A stretch of 8,106 nucleotides of DNA from NCBI GenBank assembly GCA_030043285.1, contig JASHXZ010000649.1:1-8106 (forward strand), given 5' to 3'. The notes beneath the pieces were generated by a model, which was not told the DNA's origin, searched no databases, and was given only the letters and a program-made list of their open reading frames with translations. Position numbers and translations under genes: made by a program. The number at the start of each line of letters is the position of its first letter. Within the stretch, counting starts at the first letter, position 1. The stretch comes from Xanthobacteraceae bacterium. GTDB lineage: Bacteria; Pseudomonadota; Alphaproteobacteria; Rhizobiales; Xanthobacteraceae. This document shows positions 1 to 5,849 of this stretch, piece by piece.

Positions 1-50
1 TGGCGCGACGATCGAGGATTTCAACGGCCGGCGCCACCGGTATCCTAATT

Positions 51-158
51 CCTCGTCCTGAAGGCGCGAACCGACGGTGTGCCTCGAAGGATGAGGCCCC
101 GGCGCCGCGGCCTACATCCTTCGATGCCCGCGCTACGTACGGGCACCTCAGGACGAGG
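51..158. repeat. Multi-hairpin intergenic palindromic repeat
   Basis: Outer arms CCTCGTCCTGA (51-61) and TCAGGACGAGG (148-158) are perfect 11-bp inverted repeats. Inside them are two hairpins. TCGAAGGATG (84-93) pairs with CATCCTTCGA (115-124), extended by AGGCC/GGCCT (94-98 with 109-113) past one bulged A at 114. TGCCCG (125-130) pairs with CGGGCA (140-145). The whole could fold as a cruciform or a branched RNA. The arms resemble dispersed intergenic repeats I associate with Bradyrhizobium and Rhodopseudomonas genomes, but copy number cannot be judged from one window. There is no T-run, so it is not a classical terminator. It lies just downstream of the minus-strand zinc-ribbon gene and could still stabilise that mRNA's 3' end. 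Confidence 0.7.
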
Positions 159-179
159 TTCATGCGTTGTGCAAACGAG

Positions 180-383
180 TTACGCCGCCGCGGCGAAGAA
201 GACGTCGGTCTCGAACGCGTAGCCGCAGGCTTCGCACGACCAAGTGTGCCGGACCCGCCGCTCGTTGAGATATTCCGACCAGTCGGGCGCCAGGAGCCAT
301 TCGCCGCATTGCGGACACTGGTTCTTGTTGGCGACCGCGAGCCGGTCTTTGACCGCGTGTTTGGTCTGCAGGGTCATTGCCAT
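180..383 (-). CDS. Small zinc-ribbon protein, 67 aa, unknown function
   Basis: The product is a 67-residue protein with two CxxC knuckles, C23-P-Q-C26 and C50-E-A-C53. These are separated by a 23-residue linker rich in charged and aromatic residues and should bind one zinc ion. No other domain, signal peptide or membrane segment is visible. The start is set by a purine-rich ribosome-binding stretch upstream on the minus strand (GGGAGGGG, then AGGGAG directly before ATG GCA ATG). The first ATG (383) and the second (377) are both possible. The C-terminus ends in a short alanine run. Conserved hypothetical zinc-ribbon proteins of this size occur in rhizobia. A role in nucleic-acid or protein binding is usual for such folds but is not shown here. 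The gene is divergent from the exported-protein gene at 586. Confidence 0.72.
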   Translation of the reverse strand: MAMTLQTKHAVKDRLAVANKNQCPQCGEWLLAPDWSEYLNERRVRHTWSCEACGYAFETDVFFAAAA

Positions 384-575
384 CTCCCTGGACCCCTCCC
401 TTTGTTGCCCCGTAGGTCGCCCAACTCTGTGGCACCGACGTGACGAAGCTGCGTCAGCCGAGCGGAGAAGGGGTGGAATTGTCTTGCCGACGGCGCGCGA
501 CGCGATTGCGACGCTGGCAGTCGTGTCATAGATTCGTATCGGCGGTGCGACGTGCGGCACTGCAGCAATAACGAT

Positions 576-579
576 GGAG
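576..579 (+). promoter_or_regulatory. Ribosome binding site deciding the start at 586
   Basis: GGAG lies 6 nt before the ATG at 586. The earlier in-frame ATG at 574 overlaps this motif and has no Shine-Dalgarno-like sequence of its own, so 586 is preferred. Confidence 0.45.
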
Positions 580-585
580 CGCGCC

Positions 586-1050
586 ATGCCGAACACGCGA
601 GCCGAATTCATGGCGCTGATGATTGTTGCGCTCGCCGCGTGCGCGGTTCTGGCGTCTACCGCCGGCGCGTCGGCGCCTGCCGCGCGGCATCGCGCCGGCC
701 CGCCGGCGTTGCGCTCTTCCGCCGGCGCGGCGGCGCCGCTCGTGATTGCGCAAAATCCGTCAAATCCGTTCACGCTGTCGCAAATCCCGGAACCGCCGGT
801 ATCGCCGATCAATCCCGGCACGCTACCCGGCACCACCGCGGCGATCGGCGGCAGCGCCACTGGAACTAATTCGATCACCGGTCTGCCCTGCAACGGCTCA
901 GGCTCGCTTTCGATCAGCGGCGCCGGCGGCCTGCCCGGTACGACCTCCGCCCCACCGCCTGGCAGCAACGAGACGCTCGACCAAATCCCGGTCGGCGCAC
1001 CGCCCGTCACCAGCATCTACGGCTCGCAGTCGAGCCTGGGGGCGTGCTGA
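586..1050 (+). CDS. Exported Pro/Gly/Ser-rich small protein, unknown function
   Basis: The protein is 154 residues from this start. A short N-terminal region with one Arg (R5) is followed by a hydrophobic segment, residues 8-25, and an alanine-rich stretch ending ASAPA, which fits a Sec signal peptide cleaved near residue 30. A lipobox-like LAAC (16-19) inside the segment makes a lipoprotein an alternative. The remainder is low complexity, rich in Pro, Gly, Ser and Thr, with no recognisable enzymatic domain. Two cysteines remain outside the signal segment: one mid-protein (C102) and the last residue (C154). The C-terminus reads SIYGSQSSLGAC. It is probably a disordered periplasmic or surface-associated protein. 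I do not recognise its function. The signal peptide and codon usage support a real gene, but the low complexity makes this less certain than for its neighbours. Confidence 0.6.
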   Translation: MPNTRAEFMALMIVALAACAVLASTAGASAPAARHRAGPPALRSSAGAAAPLVIAQNPSNPFTLSQIPEPPVSPINPGTLPGTTAAIGGSATGTNSITGLPCNGSGSLSISGAGGLPGTTSAPPPGSNETLDQIPVGAPPVTSIYGSQSSLGAC

Positions 1051-1364
1051 CACAATTGTTCACGCATTGACATTAGCGACGGCGCTGCAACAGGGGCAGC
1101 TTGGCTCGTCCTGAGCTTCATCGGTGATGCTCGGCAGACGAAGCAGTCTCATTGTTTGGTCCACGCGGCACAGCGCAAAGCTCAGTGGCTTGTGTTTCCC
1201 ACGAAACGGTATTTCAGGGCCAGCACTTCATTTTCGCTTGTGACGTGCGTCACACTGGCATGTGCACGAAAGGTGTAATTTGTGAGCAATGCTCCGAAGA
1301 GGGCCACAAGTTCAGGTCGCCCACCGATCTTGAAGAGGCTCTGGCGGCGATCACGGAGAGCGCC
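1051..1364. other. Intergenic stretch or 5' extension of the TIR gene
   Basis: No independent gene was found here. The TIR reading frame is open back to an ATG at 1152, adding 71 residues that include a cysteine cluster (C38, C44, C47 counted from 1152). None of the upstream starts (1152, GTG 1185, GTG 1245, 1260) has a visible ribosome binding site. A perfect TTGACA hexamer occurs at 1067-1072, but no convincing -10 element lies at the right distance. The small palindrome ACAATTGT is at 1052-1059. Base composition is less GC-rich than in the flanking genes. Confidence 0.4.
1355..1358 (+). promoter_or_regulatory. Ribosome binding site favouring the TIR start at 1365
   Basis: GGAG with 6 nt spacing to the ATG at 1365 is the only good Shine-Dalgarno match among the candidate starts of this frame. 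From 1365 the TIR domain begins four residues into the protein. Confidence 0.45.
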
Positions 1365-2858
1365 ATGCCTGGGACCATCTTCATCAGCCACAGAGCTGAA
1401 TACGCGAGCCTAGTCCGCGACCTCAAGAAAGCGATCGAGGGCTCGTCGCGCGGAAAAATCGTCGTCGTCATCTCGGAAGACCTGCCGGGTGGAAAAGAGT
1501 GGCGACCAGCCATCAAATCGCACCTGAAGGAGGCAAAGTATCTTTTTCTCGTTTACGGGGCGGCCTATGAAGACTGGTCCTGGTGCTTCTACGAGGTTGG
1601 CTATTTCGCTGCCACCCATCCTGAAGTACAAGATTCCATTTATTGCATCTCCCGTCCCCAGGTGGCCCCTCCGGGCCCGCTGAGCGATCTGCAGATGGTT
1701 GCCGATGAAGATCGGCTCATCGGGGATCTTATGAAAATCTATGGCGAGAACAACGTCGACTATGATGCGGGCAGGCTGCGCGACACCATCGAGCACACTG
1801 CCAAAGGCCTGTTTGGAAAACTCGCGGAGTCCGTCTTTTATCCGCGCGTCTGCTTCACCGCCAGGGACGCTGATTTTGGCGCTCATCCTGGTATCCCGGC
1901 CGGCGCCGTTATCAAGGCCGAGGCGACGACGCTGAGGGACCTCTTCGGAATATGCCGCAATGCGGCTCCGTGGACCGATGTTACGCAAGCCGCGGCCGAT
2001 TGGCCGCAGCAGGAAGCGTCCTTCTTTTCCAAGTGGCTGGAGGAGACCAAGCAGATTATTCTTGCCGCGCGCAAGAACAGATACATTCCGCCGCAGACCG
2101 TACTCGTTCACGGCAGCCAGCGCGCTCGTTTCCTGCTGTACGTCGCCCGCACACAAGCCGATGGGTTGTATTACTGCGAATTCCTTGTCATCGACGAAGC
2201 GGGCGGGCCGGCGCTCGGCTTGAACCCGCAGCAGCTCGCGCTTCTGACCAGCGTGCGGATGGGTTTTCGCTTCCGCTCCGAGTTCATCAAGAAGTTCGGC
2301 ATTCCTCCGATTGGATTGTCCGAGGAGCAGCGCCGTACCTGGATTCGAGACATACCGCGGATTATCGACGGTATCATGAGGGAATCGAACGCTCGCGGAA
2401 ACCTCACGTTGGACGATCTGCAAAGCGCTTTCGGGGATCACGAGGCTGAGGCCGACCGCATCGGAGCGATTGTGGGTTACTGGGAGGGGCTGAGGGAGAA
2501 TTTGTATGGCGCCCTCGGGCTCTCATCCGAGGGGGAGGTGGTGTCGGATCAAGGACTGATTGGACCGAACCTGGATAAGTACCGCCTCGCGTTCGATGCG
2601 CTACGGCTCATCAACACCGAGTTTCTCTCGCGTTGCTGTGCCCGCGTATCGGGCCTGATGACGCGGCCCGAGGACGAATTGCGAAGGAATGCTGAGCTCA
2701 TCGATGAGAAGGTCAAGGCTCTTAATCAATTGGTGGCGGGCTGCGCCGCTCCGCCCGATCCGCGTGCTGCACCGGGCGCGGGCAGTGATAAAATCGACAT
2801 GGCTCCGTTGCCGCTTCCGGCCGACCCGGGGAGCCCGGGCAACCGGCCACACGTCTAA
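1365..2858 (+). CDS. TIR-domain protein with uncharacterised C-terminal region
   Basis: From this start the protein is 497 residues; starting at 1152 it would be 568. Residues 4 to about 95 read as a TIR domain. There is a first strand IFISH (5-9) with a following helix, and E45-W46 leads into the helix before the strand LFLVYG (60-65). The motif W73-C74-F-Y-E77 follows; in TIR NADases a glutamate at this place is catalytic and the Cys-x-x-Glu pattern is typical. Bacterial TIR domains cleave NAD+ to make cyclic ADP-ribose-type signals or to deplete NAD+. Residues from about 100 to 460 form a mixed alpha/beta region I do not recognise, perhaps a sensor or partner-binding domain. The last 38 residues are Pro/Gly-rich and probably disordered. 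No signal peptide or membrane segment is seen, so it should be cytoplasmic. The next gene follows after 85 bp on the same strand, suggesting one transcript. Codon use is more mixed and less GC-rich than in the flanking genes, consistent with horizontal transfer. The TIR assignment is fairly sure; the role is inferred. Confidence 0.8.
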   Translation: MPGTIFISHRAEYASLVRDLKKAIEGSSRGKIVVVISEDLPGGKEWRPAIKSHLKEAKYLFLVYGAAYEDWSWCFYEVGYFAATHPEVQDSIYCISRPQVAPPGPLSDLQMVADEDRLIGDLMKIYGENNVDYDAGRLRDTIEHTAKGLFGKLAESVFYPRVCFTARDADFGAHPGIPAGAVIKAEATTLRDLFGICRNAAPWTDVTQAAADWPQQEASFFSKWLEETKQIILAARKNRYIPPQTVLVHGSQRARFLLYVARTQADGLYYCEFLVIDEAGGPALGLNPQQLALLTSVRMGFRFRSEFIKKFGIPPIGLSEEQRRTWIRDIPRIIDGIMRESNARGNLTLDDLQSAFGDHEAEADRIGAIVGYWEGLRENLYGALGLSSEGEVVSDQGLIGPNLDKYRLAFDALRLINTEFLSRCCARVSGLMTRPEDELRRNAELIDEKVKALNQLVAGCAAPPDPRAAPGAGSDKIDMAPLPLPADPGSPGNRPHV

Positions 2859-2943
2859 ATGCCGGTTGCAAGCTTGGCGTAATTAGAAATCGCGCGTCAC
2901 GATCGGCGGCAAGGACATCCGACCGGAAGCAGTACAGAAACCC

Positions 2944-4947
2944 ATGTCGTCCACGCGCCTCGCCTTTGTCATCATGCCGTTCGGCCGGAAGAAGGCCCCG
3001 GATGGCAGCGAAATCGACTTCGACGCGGTTTACGCCAAGCTGCTTGCGCCCGCCGTGCAGTCCGCCGGTCTCCAGCCTCGCCGGGCCGATGCTGAGCGCC
3101 GGGGCGGTTCGATTCATGCCGACATGTTCCAGGAGCTGTTGTTGGCCGAATTCGTCGTGGCCGACCTCACGCTGGACAATCCGAATGTGTGGTACGAAAT
3201 CGGCGTGCGGCACGCGCTGCGGCAGAGCGGAGCCGTGCTCACATATGCGTTGCGAGACCGTCTTCCTTTCGACATCGCGGGCCAGCGCATGCAGCGCTAC
3301 ACGCTGCTCAATGGCGACGTTGATCCGGCCAAGGTCGATGCCGAACGCAAGGCACTTACTGAGATGATCGCCGCGACGCTCGGCGATTGGCGCGGGCGCC
3401 GCTCCAGTCCGGTATACCAGCAGCTGCCAAATCTCGTCGAACCAGACTGGAAATCCCTCAAGGTCGGAAGCGTCAACGAATTCTGGCAAGGGCTCGAAGA
3501 TTGGGAGAGCCGGATCGAGATTTTGCGTCGAAAGCAGCGTCCCGGCGATATCCTGGTGCTTGCCGAGGAGACGCCGAACCGCGTGCTCGAGTTCGAGGCC
3601 TTACGCAAAGCCGCGCGGTCGCTCTTGCAGTTGAACCATCCCCGCTATGCGTTGAGCGTGACCGAACAGGCGCGCGCGCTTGATCCGGATGACGTCGAGG
3701 CTCGTCAGATCGAGGCGATCGTGCTCGGCCGCCTGCGCCGGTTCGAGGAGGCGCGCGAACTGCTGCGGCGACTGGCAGAGCAACACAGGGACGGAGAAAC
3801 CCTCGGCCTCCTGGCGCGGACCTGGAAGGACGAATGGATTCGCTTCTGGAACGCGCATCCGCAGCGCAAGACCGATCCGCTCGCGGCGGCGCGCGATACC
3901 GCGGCGACCTTGCGCAGCGCCAGCGAGGCCTATCTCGAAGCATTCCGCACCGCGCCGGCCGATTACTATCCGGGCATCAACGCCCTCACCCTGGGCCGTC
4001 TGTGGGAGCATGTGACCGGACGCCAGAGCACGCCGGACCTCGCCATGATCAGCGCCGGCGTCGCCTGGGCTGCCGACTGCGCACTGGCGCGCAACAGGAA
4101 CTTCTGGGCCCTCGCGACGAGGGCTGAGTTGGCGCTCGTCGAGAACCGCGCCGGGGCGGCCCTCGACGATTACAGCGAGGCGGCAGCGCTCGCTGTCGCC
4201 AATCGGGATCGCTTTGCCATCGATTCGGCCAGCCAGCAGCTCCATTTCCTCGGCGAGCTCAAATTCCATGCCGACATCGTCGCCAAGGCGGCGCCCCTCA
4301 TGGATCGTGCCAAGGGGCAGCTTGATGCATTGCTCGGCGGCGACACATCCAAACCGGCCGGGCCGGCCCACGTCGTCCTGTTCAGCGGCCACATGATCGA
4401 CAATCCTGCCGTGCGGGGCGATGGCAAGGCGAAACCCGCACGCTTTCCGACCACCAAGGTCGACGCGGCGGCCGCGCGCATTCACCAGGCCCTGGACGAG
4501 ATCGGGGCAGGCGCCGGCGATCTCGGTCTGTGCGGCGGGGCGAGCGGTAGCGATCTCCTGTTCGCGGAAGCGTGCCTCGCACGCGGCATGCGACTGGAGA
4601 TCCGCCTCGCGCGCAGGGAAAACGAGTTTCGTGCTGAATCGGTGACCTTTGCCGACCCCGATCACCGATGGGAGCGGAGCTTCGATGCCGTCACGCACAA
4701 CGCGGCAACCGTCGTTCTCGTCGTCCCCGACGAGCTGGGCCCCGCGCCGGACGGTGTCAGCGTCCACGATCGTTGCAACCGCTTGATGCTCTATTCTGCG
4801 CTCGCGTACGGCCTCGACCGCGTCTCCTTTGTCGCCCTGTGGAATGGCGAGCCCGGCGACGGCCCGGGCGGGACACAGCACATGGTGGAGCTCGCGAGAA
4901 AGCTCACTGGCCGCCAACCGATCATCATCGATCCGGCGACGCTTTAG
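2944..4947 (+). CDS. DRHyd-TPR(DUF4071)-SLOG protein, putative nucleotide-signal-activated effector
   Basis: The protein has 667 residues and three parts. Residues 1 to about 150 resemble nucleoside 2-deoxyribosyltransferases (DRHyd): FVIMPFG (8-14), a helix beginning FDAVY (26-30), VVAD (71-74) and NPNVWYEIG (79-87). E85 sits at the place of the family's catalytic glutamate, so N-glycosidic bond cleavage on a nucleotide such as NAD+ is predicted. Residues of about 210-460 are helical and TPR-like. They include YYPGINALTL (341-350), a signature of DUF4071, the MAP3K TRAFs-binding domain also found in animal ASK kinases. Residues of about 475-665 look like a SLOG-type Rossmann domain: VVLFSGHMID (477-486), CGGASGSDLLFAEAC (530-544) and a late strand ATVVLVVPDE. 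Such domains bind nucleotide-derived ligands. The protein appears cytoplasmic. The start is the only sensible ATG; a GGAAG lies 14 nt upstream, a weak site, so translation may be modest or coupled to the TIR gene. I infer that the SLOG/TPR half senses a signal and switches on the DRHyd half. Annotation pipelines may label it a TPR or TRAFs-binding-domain protein. Confidence 0.82.
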   Translation: MSSTRLAFVIMPFGRKKAPDGSEIDFDAVYAKLLAPAVQSAGLQPRRADAERRGGSIHADMFQELLLAEFVVADLTLDNPNVWYEIGVRHALRQSGAVLTYALRDRLPFDIAGQRMQRYTLLNGDVDPAKVDAERKALTEMIAATLGDWRGRRSSPVYQQLPNLVEPDWKSLKVGSVNEFWQGLEDWESRIEILRRKQRPGDILVLAEETPNRVLEFEALRKAARSLLQLNHPRYALSVTEQARALDPDDVEARQIEAIVLGRLRRFEEARELLRRLAEQHRDGETLGLLARTWKDEWIRFWNAHPQRKTDPLAAARDTAATLRSASEAYLEAFRTAPADYYPGINALTLGRLWEHVTGRQSTPDLAMISAGVAWAADCALARNRNFWALATRAELALVENRAGAALDDYSEAAALAVANRDRFAIDSASQQLHFLGELKFHADIVAKAAPLMDRAKGQLDALLGGDTSKPAGPAHVVLFSGHMIDNPAVRGDGKAKPARFPTTKVDAAAARIHQALDEIGAGAGDLGLCGGASGSDLLFAEACLARGMRLEIRLARRENEFRAESVTFADPDHRWERSFDAVTHNAATVVLVVPDELGPAPDGVSVHDRCNRLMLYSALAYGLDRVSFVALWNGEPGDGPGGTQHMVELARKLTGRQPIIIDPATL

Positions 4948-5119
4948 GCATCGCGCGCGGGCATGAGCCAGGAGCTACGTGAATGTGTTCATTTTCGCCC
5001 CAGCAGTGCGACACCGTGCGGGCGTTCGCGCCGGAGCAAAAGAATCGGACACCTGCGCGCGGAGCTGTCCTGCTAAAAGTGTAAGGGCGATAAATGTTTA
5101 TTTAAGTCACCAAAATCAC
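4948..5119. other. Intergenic junction between defence-like cassette and tRNA-Glu
   Basis: This 172-bp stretch has no convincing gene. It becomes AT-rich near 5070-5120, next to the tRNA 3' end. A possible 33-codon frame (ATG 4983, stop ending 5084) has AGGAG at 4970-4974 but no recognisable product. No strong hairpin terminator for either flanking gene was found, and no duplicate of the tRNA 3' end was seen elsewhere in the window. Confidence 0.4.
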
Positions 5120-5195
5120 TGGCGCGCCCTACGGGACTCGAACCCGTGTTACCGCCGTGAAAGGGCGATGTCCTAGACCGCTAGACGAAGGGCGC
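5120..5195 (-). tRNA. tRNA-Glu (anticodon TTC)
   Basis: This is a 76-nt cloverleaf on the minus strand. Acceptor arms GCGCCCT and AGGGCGC (5189-5195 and 5124-5130) pair perfectly, the discriminator base is G (5123), and CCA is encoded (5120-5122). The anticodon stem TCGCC/GGCGG encloses the loop CTTTCAC with anticodon TTC, and the T arm carries GGTTCGAATCC. The gene is 88 bp downstream of gloA on the same strand. Its 3' end faces the TIR/SLOG cassette, an arrangement often seen where mobile DNA integrates at a tRNA gene. Confidence 0.96.
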
Positions 5196-5283
5196 GGGGA
5201 GACGGGCGCCTTATTGCGGGCCCGCCCGAGTGCGCGCGACATATAAATGTGTTCGGCAGGGGCGGCAAGAACCGCCCGCCGCC

Positions 5284-5736
5284 TCACCACTTGCCGGAAT
5301 TCGGCATCGAGGTCCAGGGCTCCTTCGGCGGCAGTGGGCTGCCTTTCTGCAGGAGCTCGATCGAGTGCTTGTCGGGCGAGCGCACGAACGCCATGGTGCC
5401 GTCGCGCGGCGGCCGGTTGATGGTGACGCCGGCCTTCATGAGGCGCTCGCACAGCGCGTAGATGTCGTCGACCTCGTAGGCGAGGTGACCGAAATAGCGC
5501 GCTTCGCCGTAATCCTCGCTGTCCCAGTTGTAGGTCAGCTCGACCAGCGGCGCCTGACGGGTCGCCGGCCCCTTGGCAACAAGCTCGTCGTCGGCGCTCG
5601 CGGCCAGGAACACCAGGGTGTAGCGGTTCTTCTCGTCGACCCGGCGGCGTACCTCGGTGAGCCCGAGCTTGTTGCAGTAAAAATCGAGCGCGGCATCGAG
5701 ATTGCGTACGCGCAGCATGGTGTGCAGATATCGCAT
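5284..5736 (-). CDS. gloA: Glyoxalase I (lactoylglutathione lyase)
   Basis: Glyoxalase I isomerises the hemithioacetal of methylglyoxal and glutathione to S-lactoylglutathione, the first step of cytosolic methylglyoxal detoxification. The 150-residue protein opens with MRYLHTMLRV and belongs to the VOC fold. The four metal ligands expected for the E. coli-type (Ni2+) enzyme are at H5, E66, H84 and E127, within LHTMLRV, LVELTYNW, FGHLAYEVDD and SIELLQ. DPDGY-type sequence before the last ligand is replaced by SPDKHSIEL, within family variation. Compared with the E. coli enzyme (H5, E56, H74, E122) there are about 10 extra residues between the first two ligands, around VAKGPATRQAP, and about 5 fewer between the last two. 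A GGAG 8 nt upstream of the ATG supports the start. The leader contains a 16-bp triplicate repeat. The divergent neighbour is the Sir2 gene; tRNA-Glu lies downstream. Confidence 0.93.
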   Translation of the reverse strand: MRYLHTMLRVRNLDAALDFYCNKLGLTEVRRRVDEKNRYTLVFLAASADDELVAKGPATRQAPLVELTYNWDSEDYGEARYFGHLAYEVDDIYALCERLMKAGVTINRPPRDGTMAFVRSPDKHSIELLQKGSPLPPKEPWTSMPNSGKW

Positions 5737-5750
5737 GGTGAAAACTCCAC

Positions 5751-5798
5751 TCGTTTAAGGCCTGGTTCGTTTAAGACTTGGTTCGTCTAAGACCTGCT
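5751..5798. repeat. Three tandem 16-bp repeats in the gloA/Sir2 intergenic region
   Basis: Three adjacent units are TCGTTTAAGGCCTGGT (5751-5766), TCGTTTAAGACTTGGT (5767-5782) and TCGTCTAAGACCTGCT (5783-5798). Units 1 and 2 differ at two positions, and units 2 and 3 at three. The array starts 14 bp upstream of the gloA start codon on the minus strand, so it lies in the gloA leader or promoter. It is about 50 bp upstream of the Sir2 gene. Direct repeats at this spacing (about 1.5 helical turns) may be regulator sites or replication slippage. Confidence 0.8.
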
Positions 5799-5849
5799 GC
5801 GCCGCCCGAGCACCGCGGGCGTTGCGGCGAAACAAGGTAGAAGACCGCG

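Noticed and set aside
180..1016. A 278-codon minus-strand open frame spanning the exported-protein gene
   Set aside because: Only its last 67 codons, the zinc-ribbon protein with its own ribosome binding site, look real. The upstream part is the antisense shadow of the Pro/Gly-rich gene in GC-rich DNA.
1067..1072. Perfect TTGACA as a promoter -35 for the TIR gene
   Set aside because: The sequence about 17 nt downstream (near 1090) has no -10-like hexamer, so a single hexamer match is not enough.
2887..2943. In-frame open extension upstream of the DRHyd start
   Set aside because: The frame is open back to a stop at 2884-2886 but contains no ATG, GTG or TTG before 2944, so it cannot start translation there by normal means.
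3601..4917. A 438-codon open frame antisense to the DRHyd-SLOG gene
   Set aside because: It has no recognisable domain and mirrors a high-GC coding frame; the plus strand carries clear domain motifs throughout.
4979..5176. A 65-codon plus-strand frame running through tRNA-Glu
   Set aside because: Its C-terminal part (ALRDSNPCYRR) is the usual spurious translation of the antisense strand of a tRNA.
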